DNA from: an uncultured Gilliamella sp.
GTDB taxonomy: Bacteria > Pseudomonadota > Gammaproteobacteria > Enterobacterales > Orbaceae
Assembly (NCBI GenBank): GCA_946482005.1
Contig: CAMLPV010000004.1
Coordinates: 104,628 to 168,627, forward strand
Reading direction: 5' to 3'
Length of the DNA stretch: 64,000 bases
Positions 19,174 through 27,953 of this stretch are shown here, one piece after another. The position numbers were made by a program, and so were the translations under genes. Numbering within the stretch: position 1 is the first letter of the stretch; the number at the start of each line of letters is the position of its first letter. Below the pieces are notes generated by a model. That model ran no database searches. It worked only from the letters and a program-made list of their open reading frames with translations, and was not told where the DNA came from.

Positions 19174-21033
19174 ATGATGGAGACAATCCGCACAGCTGCA
19201 AACCATATTGTAGTTAAAATTATTTTTGCAATAATTATTTTATCATTTATATTCACAGGGATAGGTTTCTTTGGGTTTGGGGGCGGTAATAATGCGCGTG
19301 ATGCTCAACAATACATCGCAAAAGTTAATGGAGAAGGAATAAGTCGAGCACAATTTGAAGCTCAAGCAAGGGAAATTACTTCAAGTTCAGCGGGTGACCC
19401 TGCTTTTATCAAACAACTTCGCCGTAATGTATTATATTCACAAATTACGAATTTTCTATCTTATAAATTTGCCGAGCAGTTAAATGCAAATATTAGTAAT
19501 GAAAGTGTCAAAGAATTTATCAAGAAACAACAGGTGTTTTTTGAAAATGGCAAATTTAGTAATAAAAAATATTTACAACTCATTTCTGAAAACGGCTACA
19601 CACCTGATAGTTATGGTGAAACTTTGAAAACCTATTTGCAACAACAACAAGTCATTAATGCTTTAGTAAACTCAAGTTTTGTATTACCTATAGATTCAGA
19701 GTTATCGAATTTAAAAGATCAAACTAGAACAGTTTATACATCAACTTTGAGCCCTAAAGTGGTAAATATGGATGATGTTAAAATTACTATTGAAGATGAA
19801 AAGAAATATTATGAAGAACATAAGAGCGAATTTTATCGAAAGGAAAGAGTTAAATTTAATTATATTTTAAATGAAAAATATAATTATATAGATAAAATTC
19901 GTGTAACTGATGAAGAAGTACAAAAACAATTTCAAAAAAATAAAAAAGATTATTCTTTCCCTGAAAGACAAGCTTACAGTGTAATTTATGTCACTGATAA
20001 AGAACAAGCAGATGATATTATGAAAGATCTATCATCTGGTGGTAATTTTGAGACTATTGTTAAAACGGTTAATCAGGCCTCTAGTACCTCTCCGTATGGA
20101 AAGAATGGTTCATTGGGATGGTTTACTATGGATGATTCTTTACCTCAAGCATTTAAAGATGCTAATTTAAAAAAAGTTGGACAAATTTCTAAGCCGATAA
20201 AAGTTGATGATGGTTATGTTATCGTCAAATTAGATAATGTTCAAAAATCTAGAGTCATGGATTTTGATTATGCAAAACATATGATTACTTCAAAACTGCA
20301 AGATGAAAAACTAAATGCTATATTTTATTCTGTAGAAAATAAAATTCAGGCTGCGGTAAACAAAAATCCTAATTCATTAGAAGCGATTGCAAAAGATTCT
20401 GATTTACATATAGTTAATTCAGATTGGTCTTATTACAATGATATCGCTACTATCTTACGATATCCTGAAGTTAGGGATGTTGCATTTGGTGATCAAATGA
20501 TTGTTGATGGTCAAGCAACAGGTAACGTTTCGGAAATGATAACTGTTGGTCAAGGTATTGATATGATTGATTTTGTTATTCAAATTGTTGATTATCGTAA
20601 GGAAGGGATAGCACCTTTTGAAGAAGTCCAAGATGAAATTAATAAAAAACTCTATCAAAATATTGCTAATGAACGTTTTACATCGACTGTAGATAATATA
20701 TTAGCGCAATTAAACGAAACAGGTAGTTCGTCAAATGTAAACTTTGCTCAAAGTTATAAACTTACTCGGGATTCAAAAGTGCTGGATAAGAAAATTGTTG
20801 ATATGGTTTTTGATTTGGTACCATCAGTTACATCTAAACGAGTTTTTGGTGTTCAATACTTAGATGATAAAAGTGCTGCTATTGTGGTATTAACCGGCGT
20901 AAAAACACCTAACGAACAGAAAGATATTTCGTCTGAATTATTACCATTATATATCAATAATATCTATTCTTCTCTTACTGAAGATATTCGTTCCAAAGCT
21001 AAAATTGAAATTATGCCAGATGCTAATTTGTGA
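19174..21033 (+). CDS. ppiD: Periplasmic chaperone PpiD (membrane-anchored parvulin family)
   Basis: An inner-membrane-anchored chaperone near the Sec translocon that helps exported proteins leave it. It has 619 residues: short cytosolic N-terminus (MMETIRTAANHIVVK), one membrane helix (about 15-36), a SurA-type N-terminal chaperone region (about 45-200), a single parvulin-like domain (about 262-355; NGSLGWFTMDDSLPQAFKDA), and a C-terminal helical part. The start has GGAGAATCG upstream. It stands alone between terminators, then ybaV, as in E. coli. Confidence 0.94.
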   Translation: MMETIRTAANHIVVKIIFAIIILSFIFTGIGFFGFGGGNNARDAQQYIAKVNGEGISRAQFEAQAREITSSSAGDPAFIKQLRRNVLYSQITNFLSYKFAEQLNANISNESVKEFIKKQQVFFENGKFSNKKYLQLISENGYTPDSYGETLKTYLQQQQVINALVNSSFVLPIDSELSNLKDQTRTVYTSTLSPKVVNMDDVKITIEDEKKYYEEHKSEFYRKERVKFNYILNEKYNYIDKIRVTDEEVQKQFQKNKKDYSFPERQAYSVIYVTDKEQADDIMKDLSSGGNFETIVKTVNQASSTSPYGKNGSLGWFTMDDSLPQAFKDANLKKVGQISKPIKVDDGYVIVKLDNVQKSRVMDFDYAKHMITSKLQDEKLNAIFYSVENKIQAAVNKNPNSLEAIAKDSDLHIVNSDWSYYNDIATILRYPEVRDVAFGDQMIVDGQATGNVSEMITVGQGIDMIDFVIQIVDYRKEGIAPFEEVQDEINKKLYQNIANERFTSTVDNILAQLNETGSSSNVNFAQSYKLTRDSKVLDKKIVDMVFDLVPSVTSKRVFGVQYLDDKSAAIVVLTGVKTPNEQKDISSELLPLYINNIYSSLTEDIRSKAKIEIMPDANL

Positions 21034-21070
21034 TCCAAATCATAAATTAATGCAAAATTCAGCAAAAATG

Positions 21071-21095
21071 AAAAGTCACTTCGGTGACTTTTTTC
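21071..21095 (+). terminator. Rho-independent terminator after ppiD
   Basis: AAAAGTCAC (21071-21079), TTCG tetraloop closed by C-G, GTGACTTTTTT. A stable UUCG hairpin. Confidence 0.88.
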
Positions 21096-21186
21096 ATTTA
21101 TGAAATTAATAAACGTTTAATATTTGATTAAATGAGATAGTTAAAAAGCATATTAATTGCATAACTATTTTTAAGAGGTTAATCAA

Positions 21187-21507
21187 ATGAAACTATTTTC
21201 AATTTTTTGTATTTTATTATCAAGTATCACTTTTTCCGGATTAAGTTTTGCGGATAATTCATCTAATGAAGTAACTAAAAATGAAGTAACTAGAAAAGAT
21301 CAGCAACAAATTATACAAGTTAATATTAATACAGCTACAGCAGAAGAGTTAGCTAAAGTTTTAACAGGTATAGGGATAAGTAAAGCCAAAAAAATTGTTG
21401 AATATCGTGAAAAATTTGGGGCATTTGTATCTATCGAACAATTGAAAGAAGTTTCCGGTATAGGTCAAGCTACGTTGGACAAAAATGTAGGTAAAATAGC
21501 GTTATAA
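21187..21507 (+). CDS. ybaV: ComEA/YbaV-type helix-hairpin-helix DNA-binding protein
   Basis: A 106-residue exported protein: signal peptide (1-22, ends SFADN), a polar linker, and a ComEA-type helix-hairpin-helix domain (about 46-106; NINTATAEELAKVLTGIGISKAKKIVEYRE and LKEVSGIGQATLDKN). The two GIG hairpins bind DNA backbone in the family. ComEA homologues take up DNA in the periplasm of competent bacteria; in E. coli the role of YbaV is not settled. It follows ppiD as in E. coli. Good ribosome site AAGAGGTTAATCAA. Confidence 0.88.
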   Translation: MKLFSIFCILLSSITFSGLSFADNSSNEVTKNEVTRKDQQQIIQVNINTATAEELAKVLTGIGISKAKKIVEYREKFGAFVSIEQLKEVSGIGQATLDKNVGKIAL

Positions 21508-21518
21508 TTTTATTTTAA

Positions 21519-21544
21519 GCCGCCGATTATTAATATCGGTCGGC
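21519..21544. terminator. Bidirectional hairpin between ybaV and priA
   Basis: GCCGCCGAT (21519-21527) pairs with ATCGGTCGGC (21535-21544) with a single bulged base. It sits between convergent genes; A/T-rich flanks give short U runs on both sides. Confidence 0.6.
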
Positions 21545-21556
21545 GATTATGACATA

Positions 21557-23725
21557 TTAATTATTGATAGGATCAATATCAATACTCCATCTTACTTTTG
21601 ATGTTTCATTCCATTTTTCTATATCAATAATAAGGTTATCTAAAATTAATTGTAATAATTGCCTATTTGTGTGTTGTAACAAAAGTTGCCATCGGTAATA
21701 TCCTGCTTTTTTAGGTTGATTTGCTGGCATAGGACCAAGTTGCCATAAGGAATTATCACCATACTCTTTTAATCTGTCATGAATAAGTTGCAAAAACTTT
21801 TGTGCATGATGATTATTGCGATCAGCCGCACGAATTAATGCTTGATAACTGAATGGAGGTAATAGCGTTTGTTGACGTTCTTTTAAGGTCTGTTTAGCGA
21901 ATTCTTGATATCCATTATTTAATAATACATTTAATAATGGATGCTCAGGATGATAGGTTTGTAATATTACTTCTCCTGTTTTTGTTTCTCGGCCAGCTCG
22001 TCCTGACACTTGAGTATAGATTTGAGCAAATTGCTCTGTGGCTCGAAAATCACTCGAAAATAAAGCTCCGTCGACATCTACAATACCAACTAATGTTATA
22101 TCAGGAAAATGATGACCTTTAGCTAAAATTTGTGTGCCAACTAAAATATGTGCACCACCTTGCTGAATACTTTGTAAATAATTCTCTAATGATCCTTTCT
22201 TAGCTACTGTATCACGATCAATACGACTTATTTTAGTGTTAGGAAAAAGAAGCTGAAGTTGTTTTTCTAATTGCTCAGTACCAAAACCAACCGGTACTAA
22301 ATGAGTTGAACCACATTTTGGACATTGTTTTGGAATCGCTCTTGGTGTATCACAGTAATGACAACTAAGTTTTTGTGATTGGTTGTGAAAAGTATATGGA
22401 CGATCACAACGAGGACATTCCGCAATCCAACCACAATCATGACATATTAATAAAGGTGAATAACCACGCCGATTTAAAAATAACATGACTTGATTATTAT
22501 TGTGTAAATGTATTTTTATTTGTTCAATTAAGGGTTGTGATAAGCCAGCTACAAGTGTTAAACCTCGAATATCTAAAATAGATTGCTTTACCGGTTTAGC
22601 ATGACCTGCACGTTTTGTTAATTGTAACAATTGGTATCTATGATTTTTAACATTATTTAAAGTTTCTAATGAAGGCGTTGCAGAACCTAATAAAATAGGG
22701 ATATTTTTAAGTTTTGCACGAATAATTGCTAAATCACGAGCATTATAACGCCATCCTTCTTGCTGTTTATAAGAACTATCATGCTCTTCGTCAACGATAA
22801 TCATGCCTAAATTTTTAAATGGTGTGAAAAGTGATGAACGGGTACCAACAACAATGGCATTTTCTCCATTTTTGCTTCTTAACCAAACAGCTAGTCTCTG
22901 TTGATTAGTTAATCCAGAATGTAGAATATCTATTGGAGCATTAAATCGTTCTTTAAAACGTTTAATTGTTTGTGGTGTAAGGCTAATTTCAGGTACCAAT
23001 ACTAATGCTTGTTTACCTTTAGCTAATACATTAGATATTATATTGAGATACACTTCAGTTTTTCCTGAACCAGTGACACCCTCCAAAAGAAATACTGCAA
23101 AATTATGACGATGATTATTTACTGTATCTATTGCATAGAATTGTTCTTGATTTAATTTAATCAAGTTTGGATTTGCAGAAAAATTTGCTTGCCACATTAT
23201 ATTATCTGCTTGGACATTTACGCGTGTTATTAGTTTTTTTTTCTCTAATTCATTATAGATAGTAGTGCTTACGTTGATAGAATCAACAGTATTGTCTCTA
23301 AATGATGATAATAATAATTTTTGTTTTGGTGTTCGTGATAATGCGGTCAGATCGATATTCTCTCCTAATTCAGTTAATTGCCAATGTGTGATTTGAGCTT
23401 TGTTAGCTTCGCGTCCTTGCCTTAATAAAACAGGCATCGCATGAAATAACACTTCACCAATTGGATAATGATAATAACTTGCCGCCCAATTTAATAATTG
23501 CCAGATATCTGGAGTAAAAAGAGGTTCGCTATCAATAATTGTAGTTATATTTTTTAAACTTTTAATATCAATATTGGTTTGTTGATCTATTTTAACAATA
23601 ATACCTATGGCATTGCGGGTACCAAATGGAACTTTCACCCGCATTCCAATTTGGGCAGGCTTGGTTAAGTTATAATCATAAAGTTGGTAAAGTGGTACTG
23701 GTAAGGCAACATGAGCAATAAGCAT
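21557..23725 (-). CDS. priA: Primosomal protein PriA (replication restart helicase)
   Basis: A 3'-5' superfamily-2 DNA helicase that recognises abandoned forks and reloads DnaB. It has 722 residues: N-terminal 3'-DNA-binding domain (about 1-100, IGMRVKVPFGTRNAIGIIV), winged helix, helicase lobe 1 with Walker A GVTGSGKTEVY and DEEH box, a zinc-binding insert with eight cysteines (CHDCGWIAECPRCD through CPKCGS), and helicase lobe 2 (GTQILAKGHHFPDITLVGIVD, QVSGRAGR). Convergent with ybaV. It is a complete, ordinary family member. Confidence 0.96.
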   Translation of the reverse strand: MLIAHVALPVPLYQLYDYNLTKPAQIGMRVKVPFGTRNAIGIIVKIDQQTNIDIKSLKNITTIIDSEPLFTPDIWQLLNWAASYYHYPIGEVLFHAMPVLLRQGREANKAQITHWQLTELGENIDLTALSRTPKQKLLLSSFRDNTVDSINVSTTIYNELEKKKLITRVNVQADNIMWQANFSANPNLIKLNQEQFYAIDTVNNHRHNFAVFLLEGVTGSGKTEVYLNIISNVLAKGKQALVLVPEISLTPQTIKRFKERFNAPIDILHSGLTNQQRLAVWLRSKNGENAIVVGTRSSLFTPFKNLGMIIVDEEHDSSYKQQEGWRYNARDLAIIRAKLKNIPILLGSATPSLETLNNVKNHRYQLLQLTKRAGHAKPVKQSILDIRGLTLVAGLSQPLIEQIKIHLHNNNQVMLFLNRRGYSPLLICHDCGWIAECPRCDRPYTFHNQSQKLSCHYCDTPRAIPKQCPKCGSTHLVPVGFGTEQLEKQLQLLFPNTKISRIDRDTVAKKGSLENYLQSIQQGGAHILVGTQILAKGHHFPDITLVGIVDVDGALFSSDFRATEQFAQIYTQVSGRAGRETKTGEVILQTYHPEHPLLNVLLNNGYQEFAKQTLKERQQTLLPPFSYQALIRAADRNNHHAQKFLQLIHDRLKEYGDNSLWQLGPMPANQPKKAGYYRWQLLLQHTNRQLLQLILDNLIIDIEKWNETSKVRWSIDIDPINN

Positions 23726-23945
23726 TGATAATCACAACTATATTTAAAGAGAGTAATATTGTACGCAGTTTTTATTTAACTCGCAAAAACATACCAAATT
23801 TATAGATAATTTGAAAGGTCAAATCAAACTAATTTTTTATATGTTCTGATAATGATTAATTTAATCAGTTGAGTAGCTACTTGTAAAATTTTGCTATCTT
23901 GGATATATTCTAAAGAGTTGATAAATTTTTTAAGGAATCAAAAAT

Positions 23946-24437
23946 ATGCCCGAGTCATTTTCGCATATTAATCAGCGCGGTGATGCTCATATGGTTGATG
24001 TTTCAAATAAACAGCTAACAATGCGACAAGCAAGCGCAGAATCATTAGTTTTAATGAATACCAAAACACTTGATATGATTATCGAAGGTAAACATCATAA
24101 AGGGGATGTTTTTGCGACAGCAAGAATTGCTGGTATTCAAGCTGCAAAAAAAACTTGGGATATTATTCCTCTATGCCATCCGCTTTTACTCAGTAAAATT
24201 GAAATTAATATTGAAGCTGATCGAATAAAAAGTTGTATTCGAATTCAAGCTAACTGTCGATTAAACGGGCAAACAGGTGTTGAAATGGAGGCTATGGTAG
24301 CAGCTTCAGTTGCTGCTTTAACTATTTATGATATGTGTAAGGCTGTACAAAAGGATATGGTCATTACGCAAGTAAGATTATTGAATAAGAGTGGTGGTAA
24401 GTCTGGAGACTTTATTGCCAAGGAACTAGATGAATAA
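23946..24437 (+). CDS. moaC: Cyclic pyranopterin monophosphate synthase MoaC
   Basis: Completes the first stage of molybdenum cofactor synthesis, converting the MoaA product (3',8-cH2GTP) to cyclic pyranopterin monophosphate. It has 163 residues. Motifs: [11 protein letters not shown] at the N-terminus, [22 protein letters not shown] (active-site His), [26 protein letters not shown], and a C-terminal GGKSGDF. The start is set by AAGGAATCAAAAAT. It overlaps moaD by 8 bases. moaA and moaB, which precede it in E. coli, are not here. Confidence 0.96.
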   Translation: MPESFSHINQRGDAHMVDVSNKQLTMRQASAESLVLMNTKTLDMIIEGKHHKGDVFATARIAGIQAAKKTWDIIPLCHPLLLSKIEINIEADRIKSCIRIQANCRLNGQTGVEMEAMVAASVAALTIYDMCKAVQKDMVITQVRLLNKSGGKSGDFIAKELDE

Positions 24438-24675
24438 AATTATTTTTTTTGCTCAAATTAGAGAGTTAGTTGAAATTGACAGCATTATCTTAGATGCTAA
24501 TCAAGTTTCTATTTTGGAATTACTTGAACAACTCAGCAAACGTGGCGATAGGTGGGCTTTAGCATTCAAAGAGAGAGTTATTTTATGTGCCGTGAACCAA
24601 GTATTGGTTGATTCTGATTATATTATTCAGGCTGGCGATGAAATTGCCTTTTTCCCTCCTGTAACAGGTGGTTAA
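24430..24675 (+). CDS. moaD: Molybdopterin synthase sulfur carrier subunit MoaD
   Basis: A ubiquitin-fold protein of 81 residues whose C-terminal Gly-Gly carries the sulfur as a thiocarboxylate used by MoaE. The sequence ends [11 protein letters not shown], the required tail. It overlaps moaC (8 bases) and the moaE reading frame, showing tight coupling in the moaCDE operon. Confidence 0.95.
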   Translation: MNKIIFFAQIRELVEIDSIILDANQVSILELLEQLSKRGDRWALAFKERVILCAVNQVLVDSDYIIQAGDEIAFFPPVTGG

Positions 24676-24679
24676 AACG

Positions 24680-25123
24680 ATGGATATTATTAAAGTAAAT
24701 GAAGAGTCAATTGATAATAATCAGTTAATTAATTGGCTTTCAGAATTACCCCAAGATGGTGCTATTGTCACTTTTATGGGTAAGGTTCGTTGTTTTGAAA
24801 AACAGACATTGAGCCTTTATTTAGAACATTATGCAGAAATGACAGAGAAAGTTTTAGCTAATATAATCGCTAATGCTCGAAAAAGATGGCAATTAAGTCG
24901 AGTTGTGGTTATACATCGAGTTGGGGAAATTAATGCTAATGAGCAGATCGTATTTGTTGGGGTAAGTAGTGCTCATCGTGCCGATTCATTTGCGGCTGCT
25001 GAATTTATTATGGATATTTTAAAAAATGAAGCGCCATTTTGGAAGAAAGAACGAACCATTGATGGCGATAGCTGGGTTGAAGCAAAAAAAACTGACGTAG
25101 ATGCATTGAAAAAATGGAATTAA
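24680..25123 (+). CDS. moaE: Molybdopterin synthase catalytic subunit MoaE
   Basis: The large subunit of molybdopterin synthase; transfers two sulfurs from MoaD to precursor Z. It has 147 residues. Conserved segments: DGAIVTFMGKVR, LYLEHYAEMTEKVL, VIHRVGEI, FVGVSSAHRADSFAAAEFIMD and the KNEAPFWKKE active-site Lys region. The frame extends up to a GTG at 24668 inside moaD, but the ATG at 24680 with GGTGG upstream gives the family-typical N-terminus. A Bax-inhibitor family gene (ybhL) follows, as in E. coli. Confidence 0.93.
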   Translation: MDIIKVNEESIDNNQLINWLSELPQDGAIVTFMGKVRCFEKQTLSLYLEHYAEMTEKVLANIIANARKRWQLSRVVVIHRVGEINANEQIVFVGVSSAHRADSFAAAEFIMDILKNEAPFWKKERTIDGDSWVEAKKTDVDALKKWN

Positions 25124-25179
25124 TCCCTATTTAATATATAATACGATAGTTTATATGGCATTTTTAGGAGAGATAAGGA

Positions 25180-25878
25180 ATGGCAAGTTTTTCGCCGAAT
25201 GGCTTGATTAATGAACAAGCTGGCAGTCGTGTACAAACGTATATGAGCCATGTATATGGTTGGATGACTGTTGGTTTATTATTAACAGCTTTAGTTGCTT
25301 GGTTTGCATCAAGTAATCTTGCGCTGATACAATTATTATATAAAGGTATGTGGGTATTGATGATAGCGGAACTGGCATTAGTTTTCGTTATTTCTGGCAT
25401 GATTAATCGTCTTTCTGGCGCTGCCGCAACGACATTATTTATGCTTTATTCGGTTTTAAATGGTTGTACCTTTTCAATCTATTTTCTAGTTTATACTTCA
25501 TCGTCAATAGCAAGTGTGTTTTTTATTACCGCAGGTATGTTCGCAGCTTTGGCTTTTTATGGCTATACTACTAAGCGAGATTTGTCTAGTTTCGGTCGTT
25601 TCTTATTTATGGGATTAATTGGATTAGTCATTGCATCATTAGTGAATATATTTATGCATAGTGAACCATTGATGTGGGCTATTACCTATATTGGTGTATT
25701 TGTTTTTGCAGGATTAACTGCTTACGATACTCAAAAATTGAAAGAATTAGGTGATGGTTTACCTCAAGACGATCAGAATATATTTAGACGTTATGTTATT
25801 TTAGGTGCATTACAACTTTATCTTGATTTTATCAATTTATTTATTATGTTATTAAGAATTTTTGCCGATAGACGATAA
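25180..25878 (+). CDS. ybhL: Bax inhibitor-1/YccA family membrane protein YbhL
   Basis: An inner-membrane protein of 232 residues with about seven hydrophobic helices and the family's C-terminal AYDTQKLKELG segment that carries the di-aspartyl-type pH sensor region. BI-1 (TMBIM) proteins are thought to be ion (Ca2+/H+) leak channels; the bacterial role of YbhL is unclear. The position directly after moaE matches E. coli moaABCDE-ybhL. Ribosome site AGGAGAGATAAGGA. A strong terminator follows. Confidence 0.9.
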   Translation: MASFSPNGLINEQAGSRVQTYMSHVYGWMTVGLLLTALVAWFASSNLALIQLLYKGMWVLMIAELALVFVISGMINRLSGAAATTLFMLYSVLNGCTFSIYFLVYTSSSIASVFFITAGMFAALAFYGYTTKRDLSSFGRFLFMGLIGLVIASLVNIFMHSEPLMWAITYIGVFVFAGLTAYDTQKLKELGDGLPQDDQNIFRRYVILGALQLYLDFINLFIMLLRIFADRR

Positions 25879-25892
25879 TGGTTTGAATCTAG

Positions 25893-25921
25893 AAAGAGGG
25901 CTCAATTAGAGCCCTTTTTTG
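25893..25921 (+). terminator. Rho-independent terminator after ybhL
   Basis: AGGGCTC (25897-25903) pairs with GAGCCCT (25909-25915), extended by A-U/G-U pairs, then TTTTT. Confidence 0.88.
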
Positions 25922-25990
25922 TTAATATTTTATTAGTATTTATCTAGATAATGCTAACTTGTTAAAAAGTTTCAGGAAAGCACTACGTTT

Positions 25991-26005
25991 CAGTATAAAA
26001 TACTG
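25991..26005. promoter_or_regulatory. Dyad over the probable -10 of the lapC-like gene
   Basis: CAGTATAAAATACTG is a perfect dyad (6-bp arms, 3-base centre) 25 bases upstream of the gene start. It contains a TATAAA -10-like hexamer, with a weak -35 (TTCAGG) 17 bases upstream. Possibly an operator. Confidence 0.35.
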
Positions 26006-26029
26006 TAAGATTCTTTTGATGTTAAGTGA

Positions 26030-27880
26030 ATGGATGGTCTACTAGTGAGTACTATGAAAAAATTATACTGTTTTGTTTTAATAAATATCTTCATTTCATC
26101 TCTTATTGCAGTACGTTTCTTTCTGGTTCCTGATGTAGCGTTTTCTTGGCTTGGTAGCACATTTTCAGTGTTTGCTGTACTTGGACATTTTTTTTCATTA
26201 TATATATTGTTTTTTTTAATCTGTATACCAACCCTGTGGTTAAGAAAATATTTATGTTATGCCATTCTTGCTATTTTATTTAGTTTTATTCAAATAACAT
26301 TATATGTTGATACAATTGTTTTTCAGCAATATCGATTCCATATTAATGAATCTGTTTTATCAATGGTATTATCAGGTCAAGTTGTTGATTTTTCTATAAC
26401 AACGTATTTGTTAATGCTGGCGCTTATTATCGTTTCATTTTGTGTTGAATATCTTATTATCTATATTATTGATTTCCAAGTATCTAAACCTCATAATAAA
26501 TCGAAAGTAATTTTATTATCCACACTGCTATTAATTGCTTCTTTATTTATTAGCCAGTTTGGACATATGGTTGGTTTTTATTATGCTTATTCTCCAATAA
26601 TGGTTGTGAAAGAATATATTCCGCTTTATCGTCCATTGACTTCAAAAAAAATCATGAGTATTTTTGATAAGGAAGGTGCACGAAAAGTTGTTTATGATAA
26701 AGATAATATTAATGCAACTGTCGATTATCCTAAAAATCCGTTAGTGATTAACCCAGAAAATAAAAAACTTAAAAATATAATATTTATTGTTTTAGATTCA
26801 TGGCGATATGATACTTTTAGTAATGAAATCTCACCAAATACTTTTCAGTTTGTTAAGAATAATAATGGCGTGATCTTTAATAATCATTATTCGACAGGTA
26901 ATGCAACGCGTACCGGTATTTTTGGACTTTTTTATGGTATTCCAGGTACTTACTGGGATTCATTTTTACGTGGTAGCATTCCGTCCGTATTTATTACAAC
27001 TTTACAGAAAGAAAATTATAATATTGGTATTTTTACATCAGCTAAAGTTACTGCACCTGAATTTGATCGAACTGCGTTTGTTACTATTGAAAACTTAAGA
27101 ATTAGTAGTAAAGATGGCTCAGCATCTAAACGGGATAAACAAATCACTGATGATTGGTTAGCATGGTATAAATCGCGAGATATTTCAAGACCAACATTTT
27201 CTTTTTTATTTTATGATGCGCCTCATGCGTATGATTTCCCAGATGATTTTTCAGTTAAGTTCAAACCTATTGGCGATCTTAACTATATGACATTGAACAA
27301 TGATACAGATCCTTTGCCGATTTTTAATCGTTACAAACAAAGTGTCTATTATGATGATTATTTATTACAAAATATTTATGATGAACTTATTAAATCAGAC
27401 TCTTTAAATGATACATTGTTAATTATAACAGGTGATCATAGTCAAGAAATGAATGATAATAAACTAGGTTTTTGGGGGCATAATGGTAATTATACTGATG
27501 CACAAACTAAGGTACCTTTTATTATTGTTGGTGCGACAGAGTTAGGTAATTTGATAAATAACAGTAATAAATTAACTAACCATGAAGATGTTGTCCCAAC
27601 CCTAATGAAGCATTATTTATATGTTGAAAATGATATAAAGGATTATTCTACCGGATATGATTTATTCAAACCTATAACTGATCGTAATTGGTTATTAATG
27701 TCTAACTACAGTTCTTATGCTGTTAGAACACCAGATAATATCTATTTTGTTAATAGAATTGGTATTAGTCGTTATATGGATATACATAATCGTGAGGTTA
27801 ACGAGGTACCAAATTACCAAAATATTCAAGAAGCGATGAAAAATATGAGTTATTTTTTCAGTCAAAGAAAAAATCATTAA
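26030..27880 (+). CDS. lapC: LapC/YejM/PbgA-type inner membrane sulfatase-fold protein
   Basis: An inner-membrane protein of 616 residues: five N-terminal membrane helices (about 10-190, DUF3413-like), an arm, and a large periplasmic sulfatase/alkaline-phosphatase-fold domain (about 248-600). In E. coli the orthologue (YejM, PbgA or LapC) senses periplasmic LPS and tunes LpxC degradation through LapB/FtsH. Conserved YejM blocks: GNATRTGIFGLFYG (E. coli GNTTDNGIFGLFYG) and STGYDLF. Unlike my recall of the E. coli protein, the putative metal/nucleophile set looks complete: Asp256, Thr293, Asp469-His470 and His484. So it could be an active transferase or hydrolase. The start is uncertain; an ATG at 26054 is also possible. 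Confidence 0.82.
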   Translation: MDGLLVSTMKKLYCFVLINIFISSLIAVRFFLVPDVAFSWLGSTFSVFAVLGHFFSLYILFFLICIPTLWLRKYLCYAILAILFSFIQITLYVDTIVFQQYRFHINESVLSMVLSGQVVDFSITTYLLMLALIIVSFCVEYLIIYIIDFQVSKPHNKSKVILLSTLLLIASLFISQFGHMVGFYYAYSPIMVVKEYIPLYRPLTSKKIMSIFDKEGARKVVYDKDNINATVDYPKNPLVINPENKKLKNIIFIVLDSWRYDTFSNEISPNTFQFVKNNNGVIFNNHYSTGNATRTGIFGLFYGIPGTYWDSFLRGSIPSVFITTLQKENYNIGIFTSAKVTAPEFDRTAFVTIENLRISSKDGSASKRDKQITDDWLAWYKSRDISRPTFSFLFYDAPHAYDFPDDFSVKFKPIGDLNYMTLNNDTDPLPIFNRYKQSVYYDDYLLQNIYDELIKSDSLNDTLLIITGDHSQEMNDNKLGFWGHNGNYTDAQTKVPFIIVGATELGNLINNSNKLTNHEDVVPTLMKHYLYVENDIKDYSTGYDLFKPITDRNWLLMSNYSSYAVRTPDNIYFVNRIGISRYMDIHNREVNEVPNYQNIQEAMKNMSYFFSQRKNH

Positions 27881-27919
27881 CATATTAGAACGGAATATCT
27901 AGCAACAAATCAAAAATTC

Positions 27920-27943
27920 TATCCGCCATATTCATGGCGGATA
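27920..27943. terminator. Bidirectional hairpin between lapC-like gene and sppA
   Basis: TATCCGCCA (27920-27928) and TGGCGGATA (27935-27943) form a perfect 9-bp stem between convergent genes. Confidence 0.7.
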
Positions 27944-27953
27944 GTGATAAAAA

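Noticed and set aside
23726..23945. Possible molybdenum-cofactor riboswitch upstream of moaC
   Set aside because: The gap is too short and lacks the conserved stems; that riboswitch precedes moaA, which is not here.
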